Assembly: GCA_024234875.1 (NCBI GenBank)
Contig: JACKNM010000003.1
Coordinates: forward strand, 1-64,000
DNA from: Ectothiorhodospiraceae bacterium
GTDB taxonomy: Bacteria > Pseudomonadota > Gammaproteobacteria > HK1
DNA length: 64,000 nt
Reading direction: 5' to 3'
The first letter of the stretch is position 1; each line of letters opens with the position of its first letter. A model generated the notes under the pieces. That model saw only the letters and a program-made list of their open reading frames with translations. It ran no database searches and was not told the DNA's origin. This document shows positions 43,485 to 51,447 of the stretch, piece after piece. The translations under genes and the position numbers were made by a program.

Positions 43485-44353
43485 CGCGGACGGTCGCCGG
43501 CGGCAGTGGTCCGATGCATCAGCCGGTGCACGCTCGGCGCGTAGTCGACCGCCACGTAGTGCATCAGCGCGCGATTGTCGAACATCACCACGTCGCCGAC
43601 GGCCCAGCGGTGGCGATAGACGTTCTCCGGTCGGGTGGCGACGGCGTAGAGGTGGTCGAGCAGCGGCTGGCTCTCGGCCTCGGTCCAGCCCTCGAAGCGC
43701 AGCGTGTAGATGGGATTCACGAACAGCATCCGCCGACCGGTCTCGGGGTGGGTCCGAACCACCGGGTGCACCACCTCGTCGGGGACGTCGTCGATGCGCA
43801 GGTTGTAGGTCTGGGCGTTGTTGCGCGCGACCATGCGCGCCGCACCGTGCACCGCCCGCAGCCCGTCGAGCAGCTTGCGCAGCCCCGGCGAGAGGGCCTC
43901 GTAGGCGGCGCCCATGCTACAGAACAGGGTGTCGCCGAAGCCCGAGCGCGTGTCCTTGCAGTACAGCACGCTGCCGAGCGGCGGGCGCTCGGCGAAGGTG
44001 ATGTCGGCGTGCCAGACGTCGTTGCGGCCGTTGATGAACTGCCCGGTCTTGTGCTCGAGGACCAGGATCTCGGGTTGCTCGGGCAGCGTCGCGGTGCGGT
44101 AGAGGGGGTGTTGCTCGACCTCGCCGAAGTGGCGCGTGAAGGCGACCTGCTGCGCCGGGGTGAGGTGCTGGGCGGGGAAGACCAGCACGCCGTGGTGGGC
44201 GAACGCGTGGCGCAGCTCACCGACCGTCTCGGCGTCGAGCGCGGCGAGGTCGACGTCGTCGACCCGCGCGCCGACCACCCCGCTCACCGGCTCGGCGCGG
44301 ATGCGGCGGTAACGGTTCTGGTGGGCGTCGATGGTGGTGATCGCGGCCGGCAT
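43481..44353 (-). CDS. TauD/TfdA-family Fe(II)/2-oxoglutarate dioxygenase
   Basis: A dioxygenase of 290 residues. WHADITFAERPPLGSVLYCK has the HxD metal pair, and MFDNRALMHYVAVDYAP with the nearby HRLMHRTT the distal His and the 2-oxoglutarate Arg. VGARVDDVDLAAL and HGVLVFPAQHLTP are typical of the TauD/TfdA group. The start at 44353 was taken because GGAGG lies 8 bases upstream; a start ten codons earlier would destroy that site. It lies between a flavin oxidase (67 bp upstream) and the shikimate dehydrogenase (overlapping), so the three form an operon. The substrate, an acidic or sulfonated metabolite, is unknown. Confidence 0.88.
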   Translation of the reverse strand: MPAAITTIDAHQNRYRRIRAEPVSGVVGARVDDVDLAALDAETVGELRHAFAHHGVLVFPAQHLTPAQQVAFTRHFGEVEQHPLYRTATLPEQPEILVLEHKTGQFINGRNDVWHADITFAERPPLGSVLYCKDTRSGFGDTLFCSMGAAYEALSPGLRKLLDGLRAVHGAARMVARNNAQTYNLRIDDVPDEVVHPVVRTHPETGRRMLFVNPIYTLRFEGWTEAESQPLLDHLYAVATRPENVYRHRWAVGDVVMFDNRALMHYVAVDYAPSVHRLMHRTTAAGDRPR

Positions 44354-44420
44354 CTCGAAGGCCTCCGTGGTGGCGCGGAGCAACAGTACACTCCCGGTGC
44401 GACCGTGGTCGCAAGAGGGC

Positions 44421-45617
44421 TCAGTAGACGCGGCCCTCGACCACCGCCTCGCCGCGGGCGAAGCGGGCGTAGTCGAAGCGTCGCAGGTCGAGCGAGCGGT
44501 AACCGCCGGTCGTCACCAACTCGGCGACCGCCCGCCCGGTGGCCGGCGACTGCATCACCCCGTGGCCGGAGAACCCCGAGGCCACCAGCAGGTTCGCAAC
44601 CGTGGGATGGGCACCGATGATCGCGTTCTGATCGACCACGTTGTAGTCGTAGTGGCACGCCCACGCGCCCCGCATGCGCAGCGCCTCGAACGCCGGGATG
44701 CGGTGGGCGATGCGCGGCCAGACGAGCCGCTCGAAACGCTCGTGGTCGACCTCGCGATCGGTGCAGGCGGGGTCCGGCTCGTCGGCGCGCGGGGCGAGCG
44801 CGACCAGGAAGCTCGTCCCCTCGGGGCGGCAGAACACCTCGGAGGTGTCGAGGGTGACCGGAAAGCCCGGGAACTCGCCCCGCACGTCCACCACGTACAC
44901 GTGGCGCTTGCGGGGCTCGACCGGGAGCTCGAGGCCGGCGGTCGCCATCAGCCGCGCGGCGCCGAGCGCGCCCGCGGCGCACACCACGATGTCGGCGTCG
45001 ACCCTCGCACCGCTGGCCAGGGTGAGCCCCGTCACGCGCGCCCCCGAGCGCGCGATGCGCACCACCGTGTCGTGTCGGTAGCTCGCGCCGAGTGCGATGG
45101 CCTTGGCCCGGAATGCGCGCAGCAGCGCCCACGGGTCGTACCAGCCCTCGTCGCGTGGACCGAGATGACCGCCGACGAGGTCGTCGACCCGCAGCCACGG
45201 GAAGCGGCGCGCGAGCTCGCCGGGGTCGAGCGCGAGCGTCGCCGCACCACGAGCGCGCTGCATCTCGAGGTTGCGCTCGAGCGCCGGCGCGTTGGTCTCG
45301 TCGAGGAGGAACAGGTAGCCGCGCTCCTTGAATCCGATGTCCGGGACATCGTCGCCGACCGCGAGCAGCTCCCCCACGTGCTTGAAGAACCACGCGCCGA
45401 ACTGGCACATGTCGACGTTCTCCGGGGTCGACCATTGCTGTCGGATGCCGCCGGTCGAGCGCACCGCGGCGCAGTGCTCGTAGCTCGGATCCTGCTCGAC
45501 CACCACCACGCGACCGTCGAACGCGGGGTCGGCGAGCAGGAAGTAGGCGATGGCGCTGCCCATGATGCCGCCGCCGGCGATGGCGACGTCGGCGGTGCGC
45601 GGGAGCTCGTGTGACAT
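44421..45617 (-). CDS. DAO-family FAD-dependent oxidoreductase
   Basis: A flavoenzyme of 398 residues of the D-amino-acid-oxidase/sarcosine-oxidase group. The FAD motif is DVAIAGGGIMGSAIAYFLL, the acidic second-strand end VVVVEQD, and the family segments RSTGGIRQQWSTPENV and NLLVASGFSGHGVMQSPATG (C-terminal FAD contact). The start at 45617 has GAGGA 8 bases upstream. It is the first gene of a run with the TauD-like dioxygenase and the shikimate dehydrogenase. Oxidative deamination of a secondary amine is likely; the substrate is unknown. Confidence 0.87.
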   Translation of the reverse strand: MSHELPRTADVAIAGGGIMGSAIAYFLLADPAFDGRVVVVEQDPSYEHCAAVRSTGGIRQQWSTPENVDMCQFGAWFFKHVGELLAVGDDVPDIGFKERGYLFLLDETNAPALERNLEMQRARGAATLALDPGELARRFPWLRVDDLVGGHLGPRDEGWYDPWALLRAFRAKAIALGASYRHDTVVRIARSGARVTGLTLASGARVDADIVVCAAGALGAARLMATAGLELPVEPRKRHVYVVDVRGEFPGFPVTLDTSEVFCRPEGTSFLVALAPRADEPDPACTDREVDHERFERLVWPRIAHRIPAFEALRMRGAWACHYDYNVVDQNAIIGAHPTVANLLVASGFSGHGVMQSPATGRAVAELVTTGGYRSLDLRRFDYARFARGEAVVEGRVY

Positions 45618-45742
45618 CTGGACGGTCCTCGGGCGGGGCGTCGCGGGCGATTCTCGCACGCGGCCGAGGGCGGTCGAGATGCGTCGGCTACAATCGCCCC
45701 ACACCCCCCACGCGGCGCGACCGCCCGCGCCCGGCCTCGACG

Positions 45743-46111
45743 ATGGACACCGACCCGACGACTCGCTCCGAGCTGACCGAGCTCCGCGACGCACTGCGCG
45801 CCTTCGCCGCCGCGCGCGACTGGGAGCAGTTCCACTCCCCGAAGAACCTCGCCATGGCGCTGGCGGCCGAGGTCGGCGAGCTGGTCGAGCCGTTTCGCTG
45901 GCTCACCGAGACCGAGAGCGCCGCCCCCGATGCGCGGACCCTCGAGGCGGTGCGCGAGGAGATGGCCGATGTGCTGATCTTCCTGGTGCGCCTGGCGGAT
46001 CGACTCGATGTCGATCTGGCCGACGCGGTGCGCGCGAAGATGGCGCGCAACGAGACACGCTACCCGGTCGAGCTCGCCCGCGGCCGCGCGACCAAGCACG
46101 ACCGCCTCTGA
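45743..46111 (+). CDS. MazG-like nucleotide pyrophosphohydrolase
   Basis: A protein of 122 residues with the all-alpha NTP-PPase fold. LAAEVGELVEPFRWLTE supplies the first EExxE/D metal cluster and REEMADVLIFLVRLADRLDV the second (E/D-x3-D). The short single-domain form resembles the RS21-C6/dCTPase subgroup, so removal of modified or excess dNTPs is the likely role. The ATG at 45743 was chosen because family similarity begins about 10 residues later. It is divergent from the DAO gene and lies 9 bases before rlmJ. Confidence 0.85.
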   Translation: MDTDPTTRSELTELRDALRAFAAARDWEQFHSPKNLAMALAAEVGELVEPFRWLTETESAAPDARTLEAVREEMADVLIFLVRLADRLDVDLADAVRAKMARNETRYPVELARGRATKHDRL

Positions 46112-46120
46112 GCATCTGCC

Positions 46121-46996
46121 GTGCTCTCCTACCGTCATCAGTTCCACGCCGGCAACTTCGCCGACGTGCTCAAGCACGCGCTGCTCGCGCGGGCGTTGGT
46201 GGCGATGACCCGCAAGGACCGGCCGCTGCTCTACCTCGACACCCATGCCGGAATCGGGGACTACGACCTCGAGCATCCGTGGGCGCGCAAGAACGCCGAG
46301 CACGCGGCCGGGGTGTGGCGGGTGCTCGGGCGTGACGATGCACCGGAGGCGCTGGCGCCCTGGCTCGACGCGGTACGTGCGGTCAATCCCGACGGCGGTC
46401 GCCGGCACTACCCCGGTTCGGCCCGCCTCGCGGCCCACCTCCTGCGCCCGATGGACCGCCTGGTGCTGAACGACCTCGGCGCCGACGACCGCGCGACGCT
46501 CACCGCGCAGCTCGGTCGCGATCGACGGGTGGAGATCCGTGGCGAGGACTGGCAGCAGGTGCTGCGCGCCATCCTGCCGCCGCGTGAGCGGCGCGGGCTG
46601 GTCCTGATCGACCCGCCGTACGACCGCGGTGGCGATTTCGCGCGGATGGTGGACGGCCTGCACGCGGCGTGGCGCCGGTTCGCGACCGGTGTGCTCGTGG
46701 TGTGGTACCCGCAGATGGACGCCGGCACCGTGCGCGAGATGGAGCAGGCGGTGATCGAGCGCGCGATCCCGCGGGTGCTACAGGTGACCCTGACGGTGCG
46801 CGAGCCGGCCACCGCGCGAGGGATGCCCGGCTGCGGGATGCTGGTCGTCAACCCGCCCTACGGTCTCGCCGACGAGGCGCCGTCCTGGGTCGAGTGGCTG
46901 TGGCGCGCCCTCGCCGAGCCCGGCGAGGGCGGTTGGCAGGTGCGCTGGTTGGTGCCGGAGCGGCCCGCAGACTCTCAGGCCGCCTTGCCCTCGTGA
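46121..46996 (+). CDS. rlmJ: 23S rRNA (adenine2030-N6)-methyltransferase RlmJ
   Basis: SAM-dependent methylation of A2030 of 23S rRNA. The 291 residues start with the diagnostic LSYRHQFHAGNFADVLKHAL, then YLDTHAGIGDYDL (SAM site) and LIDPPYDRGGDF (the DPPY catalytic motif of N6-adenine methyltransferases). GMLVVNPPYGL follows near the end. The length matches E. coli RlmJ (280). GTG start. The end overlaps the convergent MFS gene by 22 bases. The family is mainly gammaproteobacterial. Confidence 0.94.
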   Translation: MLSYRHQFHAGNFADVLKHALLARALVAMTRKDRPLLYLDTHAGIGDYDLEHPWARKNAEHAAGVWRVLGRDDAPEALAPWLDAVRAVNPDGGRRHYPGSARLAAHLLRPMDRLVLNDLGADDRATLTAQLGRDRRVEIRGEDWQQVLRAILPPRERRGLVLIDPPYDRGGDFARMVDGLHAAWRRFATGVLVVWYPQMDAGTVREMEQAVIERAIPRVLQVTLTVREPATARGMPGCGMLVVNPPYGLADEAPSWVEWLWRALAEPGEGGWQVRWLVPERPADSQAALPS

Positions 46997-48237
46997 CCCG
47001 GGTCGCGGTCCGGGAGCACCACCACCAGCAGGTTGGCGATCACGATGGTCGCGGCGAGCAGATAGAACACCGACGGTAGACCGTAGCGGTCGGCCAGCAG
47101 CCCGCCGACCGCCGGTACCGCCGCGCTCAGCAGCGACTGGGTGCCGAACATCAGGCTGGTGGCGCTGCCGGCCATCTCGCGCGGGGTGAGGTCCATCATC
47201 CACGAGTGGATGACCGGGCGAATCGCGAACAGGGCGAAGCCGAGCACCGATACCCCGCCGATGAACAGCGCCTCGTTGCTGACCACGGTGAGCACGAACA
47301 GCACCGCGGTGGTGACGGTGAGGCCGCTGAGCACGATCCGCCGCCGCCCGACCCGGTCGGACCACGCGCCCGCGATCGGCGCCGCGAGCACGCCGCCGAC
47401 CTGCATCGCGGTCATCGCCGCGCCGGCGACGAGCGGGTTCGCGCCGACGACGTTGACCAGATAGAGGGGCAGGAACACGTAGAGCCCGTTCTGGGTCATC
47501 GAGCGGAAACCCGCCATCAGACAGAGCCCGAGAACCGGGCGGTCGCTGGCGATGCCCTTCAGCCCTCGGAAGTAGTCGCCGACGCTCATCGCGCGCCCGG
47601 GATTGGCGCCGGCGGCGGGGCGCTCGTGCGGGAGCAGCACCATCGCCACCAGCACCGCGGCGAGGAGTGGGGCCACCGAGCCGATCGACGCCGTGCCCTG
47701 CCACGACAGCGCGAGTAGCAGGGCGCCGGCGGCGAGCGGGGCGAGCGTGTCGCCGAGGTTCGCCCCCAGCGCGTGGACCGAGAGCGCGTAGCCGCGATTC
47801 CTCGGGTAGCGCGCGGACAGGAACGCGATCGCCGGCGGGTGCCACAGATTGTTCGAGGCGCCGATGACGGCGACCATCGCGCACAGCACCAGGTAGCTCT
47901 CGGTCACCCCGAAGGCGAGCAACGCGAGCCCGCCGGCGGCGAGCGACAGGATCTGGAACGGCACCCGCCGCCCGGTGATGTCGACCGCCATACCACTGCC
48001 GAAGTTGGCGGCGAAGCTCGATGCGTGCAGCACCGCCACCACCATGCCCGCCTCGGCGTAGGACAGCCCGAGATCGACGGTGAAGTAGGGGATCAGCAGG
48101 TAGAAGAAGGCGGCGACCCAGTGGGTCATGCCGTGGCCGGCGCCGACCAGGAAGGCCGGGCCCTGCTCGCGAAACGGGACGCCGGAGAGACGTTCGATGT
48201 GGGCGATCAATGGTGTGTCCCCGATGTGACAGCGCAT
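46975..48237 (-). CDS. MFS transporter, 12 TM type
   Basis: A major-facilitator permease of about 420 residues. HGMTHWVAAFFYLLIPYFTV and GNFSSxA-like FAANFGSGMAVDITGRRVPF give TM1, TM2 and the motif-A loop; APIAGAWSDRVGRRRIVLSG is the second-half motif A. The C-terminal tail is short. Start is uncertain: ATG 48237 gives MRCHIGDTPLIAHIE, but a TTG at 48210 has GGGGA 8 bases upstream. The 3' end overlaps rlmJ tail to tail. Relatives include fosmidomycin-resistance-like exporters, but the substrate cannot be deduced. Confidence 0.85.
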   Translation of the reverse strand: MRCHIGDTPLIAHIERLSGVPFREQGPAFLVGAGHGMTHWVAAFFYLLIPYFTVDLGLSYAEAGMVVAVLHASSFAANFGSGMAVDITGRRVPFQILSLAAGGLALLAFGVTESYLVLCAMVAVIGASNNLWHPPAIAFLSARYPRNRGYALSVHALGANLGDTLAPLAAGALLLALSWQGTASIGSVAPLLAAVLVAMVLLPHERPAAGANPGRAMSVGDYFRGLKGIASDRPVLGLCLMAGFRSMTQNGLYVFLPLYLVNVVGANPLVAGAAMTAMQVGGVLAAPIAGAWSDRVGRRRIVLSGLTVTTAVLFVLTVVSNEALFIGGVSVLGFALFAIRPVIHSWMMDLTPREMAGSATSLMFGTQSLLSAAVPAVGGLLADRYGLPSVFYLLAATIVIANLLVVVLPDRDPGHEGKAA

Positions 48238-48343
48238 TGTAGACGGCCCGCGCGCGGGGTCACCGTCGGATCGGTCACGCTGGCGGCGCCCCCTGCTACC
48301 ATCCGCCGACGCCGATCCCCTCCTCGGCGTGGAGCGCGACGTC

Positions 48344-49564
48344 ATGACGAGCATCTACGAGTCTCTCGGCATCCCGACCATCGTCAACGCCAAGGGCACC
48401 TCGACGCGGGTGAGCGGCGGGCTGATGGAGCCGGAGGTCGCAGCCGCGATGCGCGAGGCGACCGAGCACTGCGTCGACATGGCGACACTGCAGGGTCGGG
48501 CCAGCGAGATCATCGCCGAGGCGACCGGGGCCGAGGCCGGCATCGTCACCTCCGGCGCCGCCGCCGCGCTCCTGCTCGGCACCGCCGCCTGCATCACCGG
48601 GCTCGACCCGGCGAAGATGAATCGCCTGCCCGACACCCGCGGGATGCGCAATCGTGTCGTGATGGTGCGCAGTCAGCGCAACTTCTACGACCATGCGGTG
48701 CGCGCGGCGGGGGTCGAGATCGTCGAGGTCGGGCTGCCGGATCGATTCAGCGGCGCCGGGGTGCGCGACGCCGAGGCGTGGGAGATCGCCGGCGCCATCG
48801 ACGCCCACACCGCCTGCGTGCTCTACGTGGCCCAGCCGCACTCGCGCCCGGCGCTGCCGGCGGTCGCGGCGGCGGCGCACGACGCCGGCATCCCGGTGCT
48901 GGTCGACGCCGCGGCCCAGCTTCCGCCGGTCGAGAATCTGCGGCGCTTCGTGGCCGAGGGCGCCGACCTCGTCGCCTTCAGCGGCGGCAAGGCGATCAAC
49001 GGTCCGCAGGGCTCGGGAATCCTGTGCGGGCGGCGCGATCTCGTCGCCGCCGCGTTGCTGCAGAACCTCGATCTCGACCTGTTCATCGAGCAGTGGCGTC
49101 CGCCGCCGAGCCTGTTCGGCAACCGCACCCTGCCCGGGCTGCCGCACCACGGCATCGGGCGCTCGAGCAAGGTCGGCAAGGAGCAGATCGTGGCGCTGCT
49201 GGTGGCGCTGCAGCGCTTCACGAGCGGCGGGGTGGAGGCCCGCATCGCGCGCTGTCAGACGATGCTCGAGCGCATCGTCGCCGGGCTCGACTCCGACCTC
49301 CCGGCGCGGGTCGAGGTGGCGCCGCATCGGGTGTCCGGGGTGCCGCTGCTGACGGTCACCGTCGACCGGCATGCCGCCGGGCTCGACGCCTTCGACCTCG
49401 TGCTGCGCCTGCAGGACGGGACGCCGTCGATCCACGTCGACCCGTCGCGCGTCGAGGCCGGCGCGATCGTGCTCGACGCCACCTGTCTGCGCGACGAGCA
49501 TCCGGAGCAGATCGCGGTGCGGCTGAACGCCATCCTCGGGGCGGCGCGGCGGATGCGCGCCTGA
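48344..49564 (+). CDS. SelA-like PLP-dependent enzyme
   Basis: A protein of 406 residues of the SelA/DgaE branch of fold-type I PLP enzymes. IPTIVNAKGTSTRVSGGLM and CVDMATLQGRASEIIAEATG are the family N-terminus, IPVLVDAAAQLPPVENL holds the PLP-ring Asp, and LVAFSGGKAINGPQGSG contains the aldimine Lys. It lacks the N-terminal domain of true selenocysteine synthase, and no selB or selC is seen, so an ammonia-lyase or aldolase-like activity (as in DgaE or DgaF-linked enzymes) is more likely. The start at 48344 lies in frame after a short unrelated stretch. It is divergent from the MFS gene. Confidence 0.8.
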   Translation: MTSIYESLGIPTIVNAKGTSTRVSGGLMEPEVAAAMREATEHCVDMATLQGRASEIIAEATGAEAGIVTSGAAAALLLGTAACITGLDPAKMNRLPDTRGMRNRVVMVRSQRNFYDHAVRAAGVEIVEVGLPDRFSGAGVRDAEAWEIAGAIDAHTACVLYVAQPHSRPALPAVAAAAHDAGIPVLVDAAAQLPPVENLRRFVAEGADLVAFSGGKAINGPQGSGILCGRRDLVAAALLQNLDLDLFIEQWRPPPSLFGNRTLPGLPHHGIGRSSKVGKEQIVALLVALQRFTSGGVEARIARCQTMLERIVAGLDSDLPARVEVAPHRVSGVPLLTVTVDRHAAGLDAFDLVLRLQDGTPSIHVDPSRVEAGAIVLDATCLRDEHPEQIAVRLNAILGAARRMRA

Positions 49565-50368
49565 TCACACCGCGCGCAGGAAGTCTCCGTGGGCGAAGCC
49601 GTCGATGGCGCCGTCGCCCTCGAGGTCGACCGGGTACCACACCCCCTGGTCGTCGGTGACGGTCACCCGCTGGCCGGCGCGCATCACCGCGACCACCGCG
49701 TGCTCGGTTCCCGGGCCGGCGCGCAGTCGCAGGCCGTTGCGCGCGATCACCTCGTAGGTGCGCCCGGCGTCGCCGGCGCCGCCACGCTCGGTGAGGTGCT
49801 GGAGACTCGCCATCGGCATCGCCGGGCCCGGGTCCTGCTTGCGCTCGGGGGCGATGTCGTCGTGGCCGACGATCTCGCCGATGCTCGGATAGGCGTCGAG
49901 CAGGGCGGCGCACAGCTCACGCAGCGCCGCGAGTTGCTTCGGCGGGTAGATTTCCCAGCCGACGTCGCGCGGCCAGCCGTTGCGATGGCTCGCCACCACC
50001 ACCTGCTCGGGCTCGAAGACGGGGGTCTCGCCGGGGCGCTGGAAGCGGCCGTCGCCGCGCCGGAGCAGCCAGCCGTAGTTGCACACCTCGATGCCGATGC
50101 TGTGGTGGTTGAGCCCCGTGAACCCCTTCCATCGGCTCTGACCGGCGTGGAAGGCGCGGCGATTGAACTCGACGAGCTGGACCACCGTGCCGTCACGGTC
50201 GAGGAGCACGTGGGCCGAGAGTCCCACCCGGTCCAGCGCCGCGAACGAGCCGTCGAGGCTGCCCCCCGCGGTGTAGTGGACGACGACGAAGCGCGGCTCG
50301 ATGACGCCGCCGAAGTGCTCCAGAGCGCGGAACTCGTGATCGACGAGGCGGTGCGACGCGACTCTCAT
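49565..50368 (-). CDS. N-acetylmuramoyl-L-alanine amidase (amidase_2) with C-terminal SH3-like domain
   Basis: A peptidoglycan amidase of 267 residues. RFVVVHYTAGGS and HHSIGIEVCNYGWL, with GEIVGHDDIAPERKQDPGPA, supply the zinc ligands His/His/Asp-type and catalytic residues of the AmpD/AmiD family. Residues 205 to 267 form a bacterial SH3-like cell-wall-binding domain (YEVIARNGLRLRAGPGTEHA). There is no signal peptide or lipobox, so it needs another route to reach the wall, or acts on recycled or foreign peptidoglycan, as endolysins do. It is the last gene of a run with two small membrane proteins, a 53-residue protein and a lipoprotein. Confidence 0.85.
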   Translation of the reverse strand: MRVASHRLVDHEFRALEHFGGVIEPRFVVVHYTAGGSLDGSFAALDRVGLSAHVLLDRDGTVVQLVEFNRRAFHAGQSRWKGFTGLNHHSIGIEVCNYGWLLRRGDGRFQRPGETPVFEPEQVVVASHRNGWPRDVGWEIYPPKQLAALRELCAALLDAYPSIGEIVGHDDIAPERKQDPGPAMPMASLQHLTERGGAGDAGRTYEVIARNGLRLRAGPGTEHAVVAVMRAGQRVTVTDDQGVWYPVDLEGDGAIDGFAHGDFLRAV

Positions 50369-50394
50369 GGCGATGTCCTCGGGTCGTCGGGCGG

Positions 50395-50874
50395 TCAGCC
50401 GGCCGGCGGCGGAACGTCGGCGCGGGTGGGGATGGCACCGAGGTTCCCGGCCGGGGTTGTGGCGGCTGCGGGCGCGGCCCCTGGCTGCCCGGGGGCGGGC
50501 TCGGTACCCGCCTGCTTGCTGAGCTTGCCGACGACGTAGGTGCCGTTGCTGATTCCGAGGAGGACCAGGATCGGGTCGGTGAACACCGCCTCGAGCGCGC
50601 CCTTCAGGCCGGTCGCGCTGTCGCCGTGGCGTGCCAGCACGTACAGGAACGCGAAGGCGATCACGAAGTTCCAGATCAGCATCTGCAGCCGCGAGATGCT
50701 CGGCTTGCCCTTGTCCTCGCCCGGCTTCGGCGACTCGAGCAGGAAGCTGACGAACTGGGTCCCGCCACCGCCGCTCACCAGCCCCTTGAACAGCCCCGCC
50801 GCGATCAGCACCAGCACCGCGGACGCCGCGAGCAGGAACAACGTGCTCACCACCTCGTTGACCGTCGCCATCAT
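50395..50874 (-). CDS. Small membrane protein with three TM segments
   Basis: An unrecognised protein of 159 residues. TM1 is about residues 8 to 29 (STLFLLAASAVLVLIAAGLF), TM2 about 64 to 82 (LQMLIWNFVIAFAFLYVLA), TM3 about 98 to 116 (PILVLLGISNGTYVVGK). The C-terminus is a Pro/Ala-rich tail. The pattern SRLQMLIWN-x-FLYVL...GISNGTYVVGK recalls small membrane proteins of unknown function. The ATG at 50874 has GAGGAGG about 8 bases upstream. It follows the 109-residue protein by 27 bases and precedes the amidase by 26 bases. Confidence 0.7.
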   Translation of the reverse strand: MMATVNEVVSTLFLLAASAVLVLIAAGLFKGLVSGGGGTQFVSFLLESPKPGEDKGKPSISRLQMLIWNFVIAFAFLYVLARHGDSATGLKGALEAVFTDPILVLLGISNGTYVVGKLSKQAGTEPAPGQPGAAPAAATTPAGNLGAIPTRADVPPPAG

Positions 50875-50901
50875 GTCGGTCCTCCTCTACGTGGTCCGGG
50901 C

Positions 50902-51231
50902 TCAGTCGCGCCGACCGGTCGGGTTGAAGTTCTTCATGCCGAGATACAACGCGGAGAGCCCGCCGGTCGCGAGCGACAGCGTGTCTCCGTCGAGCAGCCC
51001 GTCGAGGTTCAGATCCTTGCCGGTGATCACGGCGTGAAGGAACAGGATCATCAAGACGATCTGACCGAGACCGAACGAGAGCCGATGGAGCTGGCCGGGG
51101 CCGCCGCGTCGGCCGCGCAGCAGGTCACCGAGGTCGACGCCCTCGTGCCGCAACCCGCGCAGCAGGCACCAGAGCCCGGCCGCCAGGAACCCGAACGCGG
51201 CACCGAGAATGAGCTTGGCGACGATCTCCAT
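50902..51231 (-). CDS. Small membrane protein, probable relative of its neighbour
   Basis: An unrecognised protein of 109 residues with TM1 at about 4 to 24 (VAKLILGAAFGFLAAGLWCLL), TM2 at about 52 to 70 (FGLGQIVLMILFLHAVITG) and a third hydrophobic stretch (LSLATGGLSALYLGMKN). The order HRLSFGLGQIVLMILFLHAV...GGLSALYLGMK parallels RLQMLIWNFVIAFAFLYVL...GISNGTYVVGK of the next gene, so both may share one fold. DLNLDGLLDGD between TM2 and TM3 looks like a calcium loop but is too short to trust. Confidence 0.65.
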   Translation of the reverse strand: MEIVAKLILGAAFGFLAAGLWCLLRGLRHEGVDLGDLLRGRRGGPGQLHRLSFGLGQIVLMILFLHAVITGKDLNLDGLLDGDTLSLATGGLSALYLGMKNFNPTGRRD

Positions 51232-51258
51232 CGAACGCGCTCTCCTCGCTGCTCGGAA

Positions 51259-51420
51259 TCAGGCGATTCGCTGGTACACGAGCACGAGCTGGTCCTGGAC
51301 CACGAACGACGTCGCCAGGCGGAATCCGCCGGCGAGCATGCTGTCGCTCAAGTCCACGATCTCGCGCTGCAGGTCGGTCGTCTTGGCGAGATCGATGCGC
51401 AGGACCTTGGTGTTGACCAT
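51259..51420 (-). CDS. 53-residue protein of unknown function
   Basis: A short gene with start MVNTKVLRIDLAKTTDLQRE and end LVLVYQRIA. Sequence features are an amphipathic helix (LAKTTDLQREIVDLSDSML) between two beta-like segments (TKVLRIDL and SFVVQDQLVLVYQ). There is no membrane segment. GGAGG lies about 6 bases before the ATG, as strong as those of its neighbours. It sits 27 bases from each flanking gene, inside the lipoprotein-to-amidase run, and matches that cluster in codon use, which is why I accept it despite its size. Confidence 0.6.
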   Translation of the reverse strand: MVNTKVLRIDLAKTTDLQREIVDLSDSMLAGGFRLATSFVVQDQLVLVYQRIA

Positions 51421-51447
51421 GTCGTCCTCCTCGTCGGGGTGTCCGGC

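Noticed and set aside
50997..51035. Dockerin or EF-hand-like calcium loop (DLNLDGLLDGD) in the 109-residue membrane protein
   Set aside because: A single partial loop between membrane segments, without the second helix or a repeat; probably chance.
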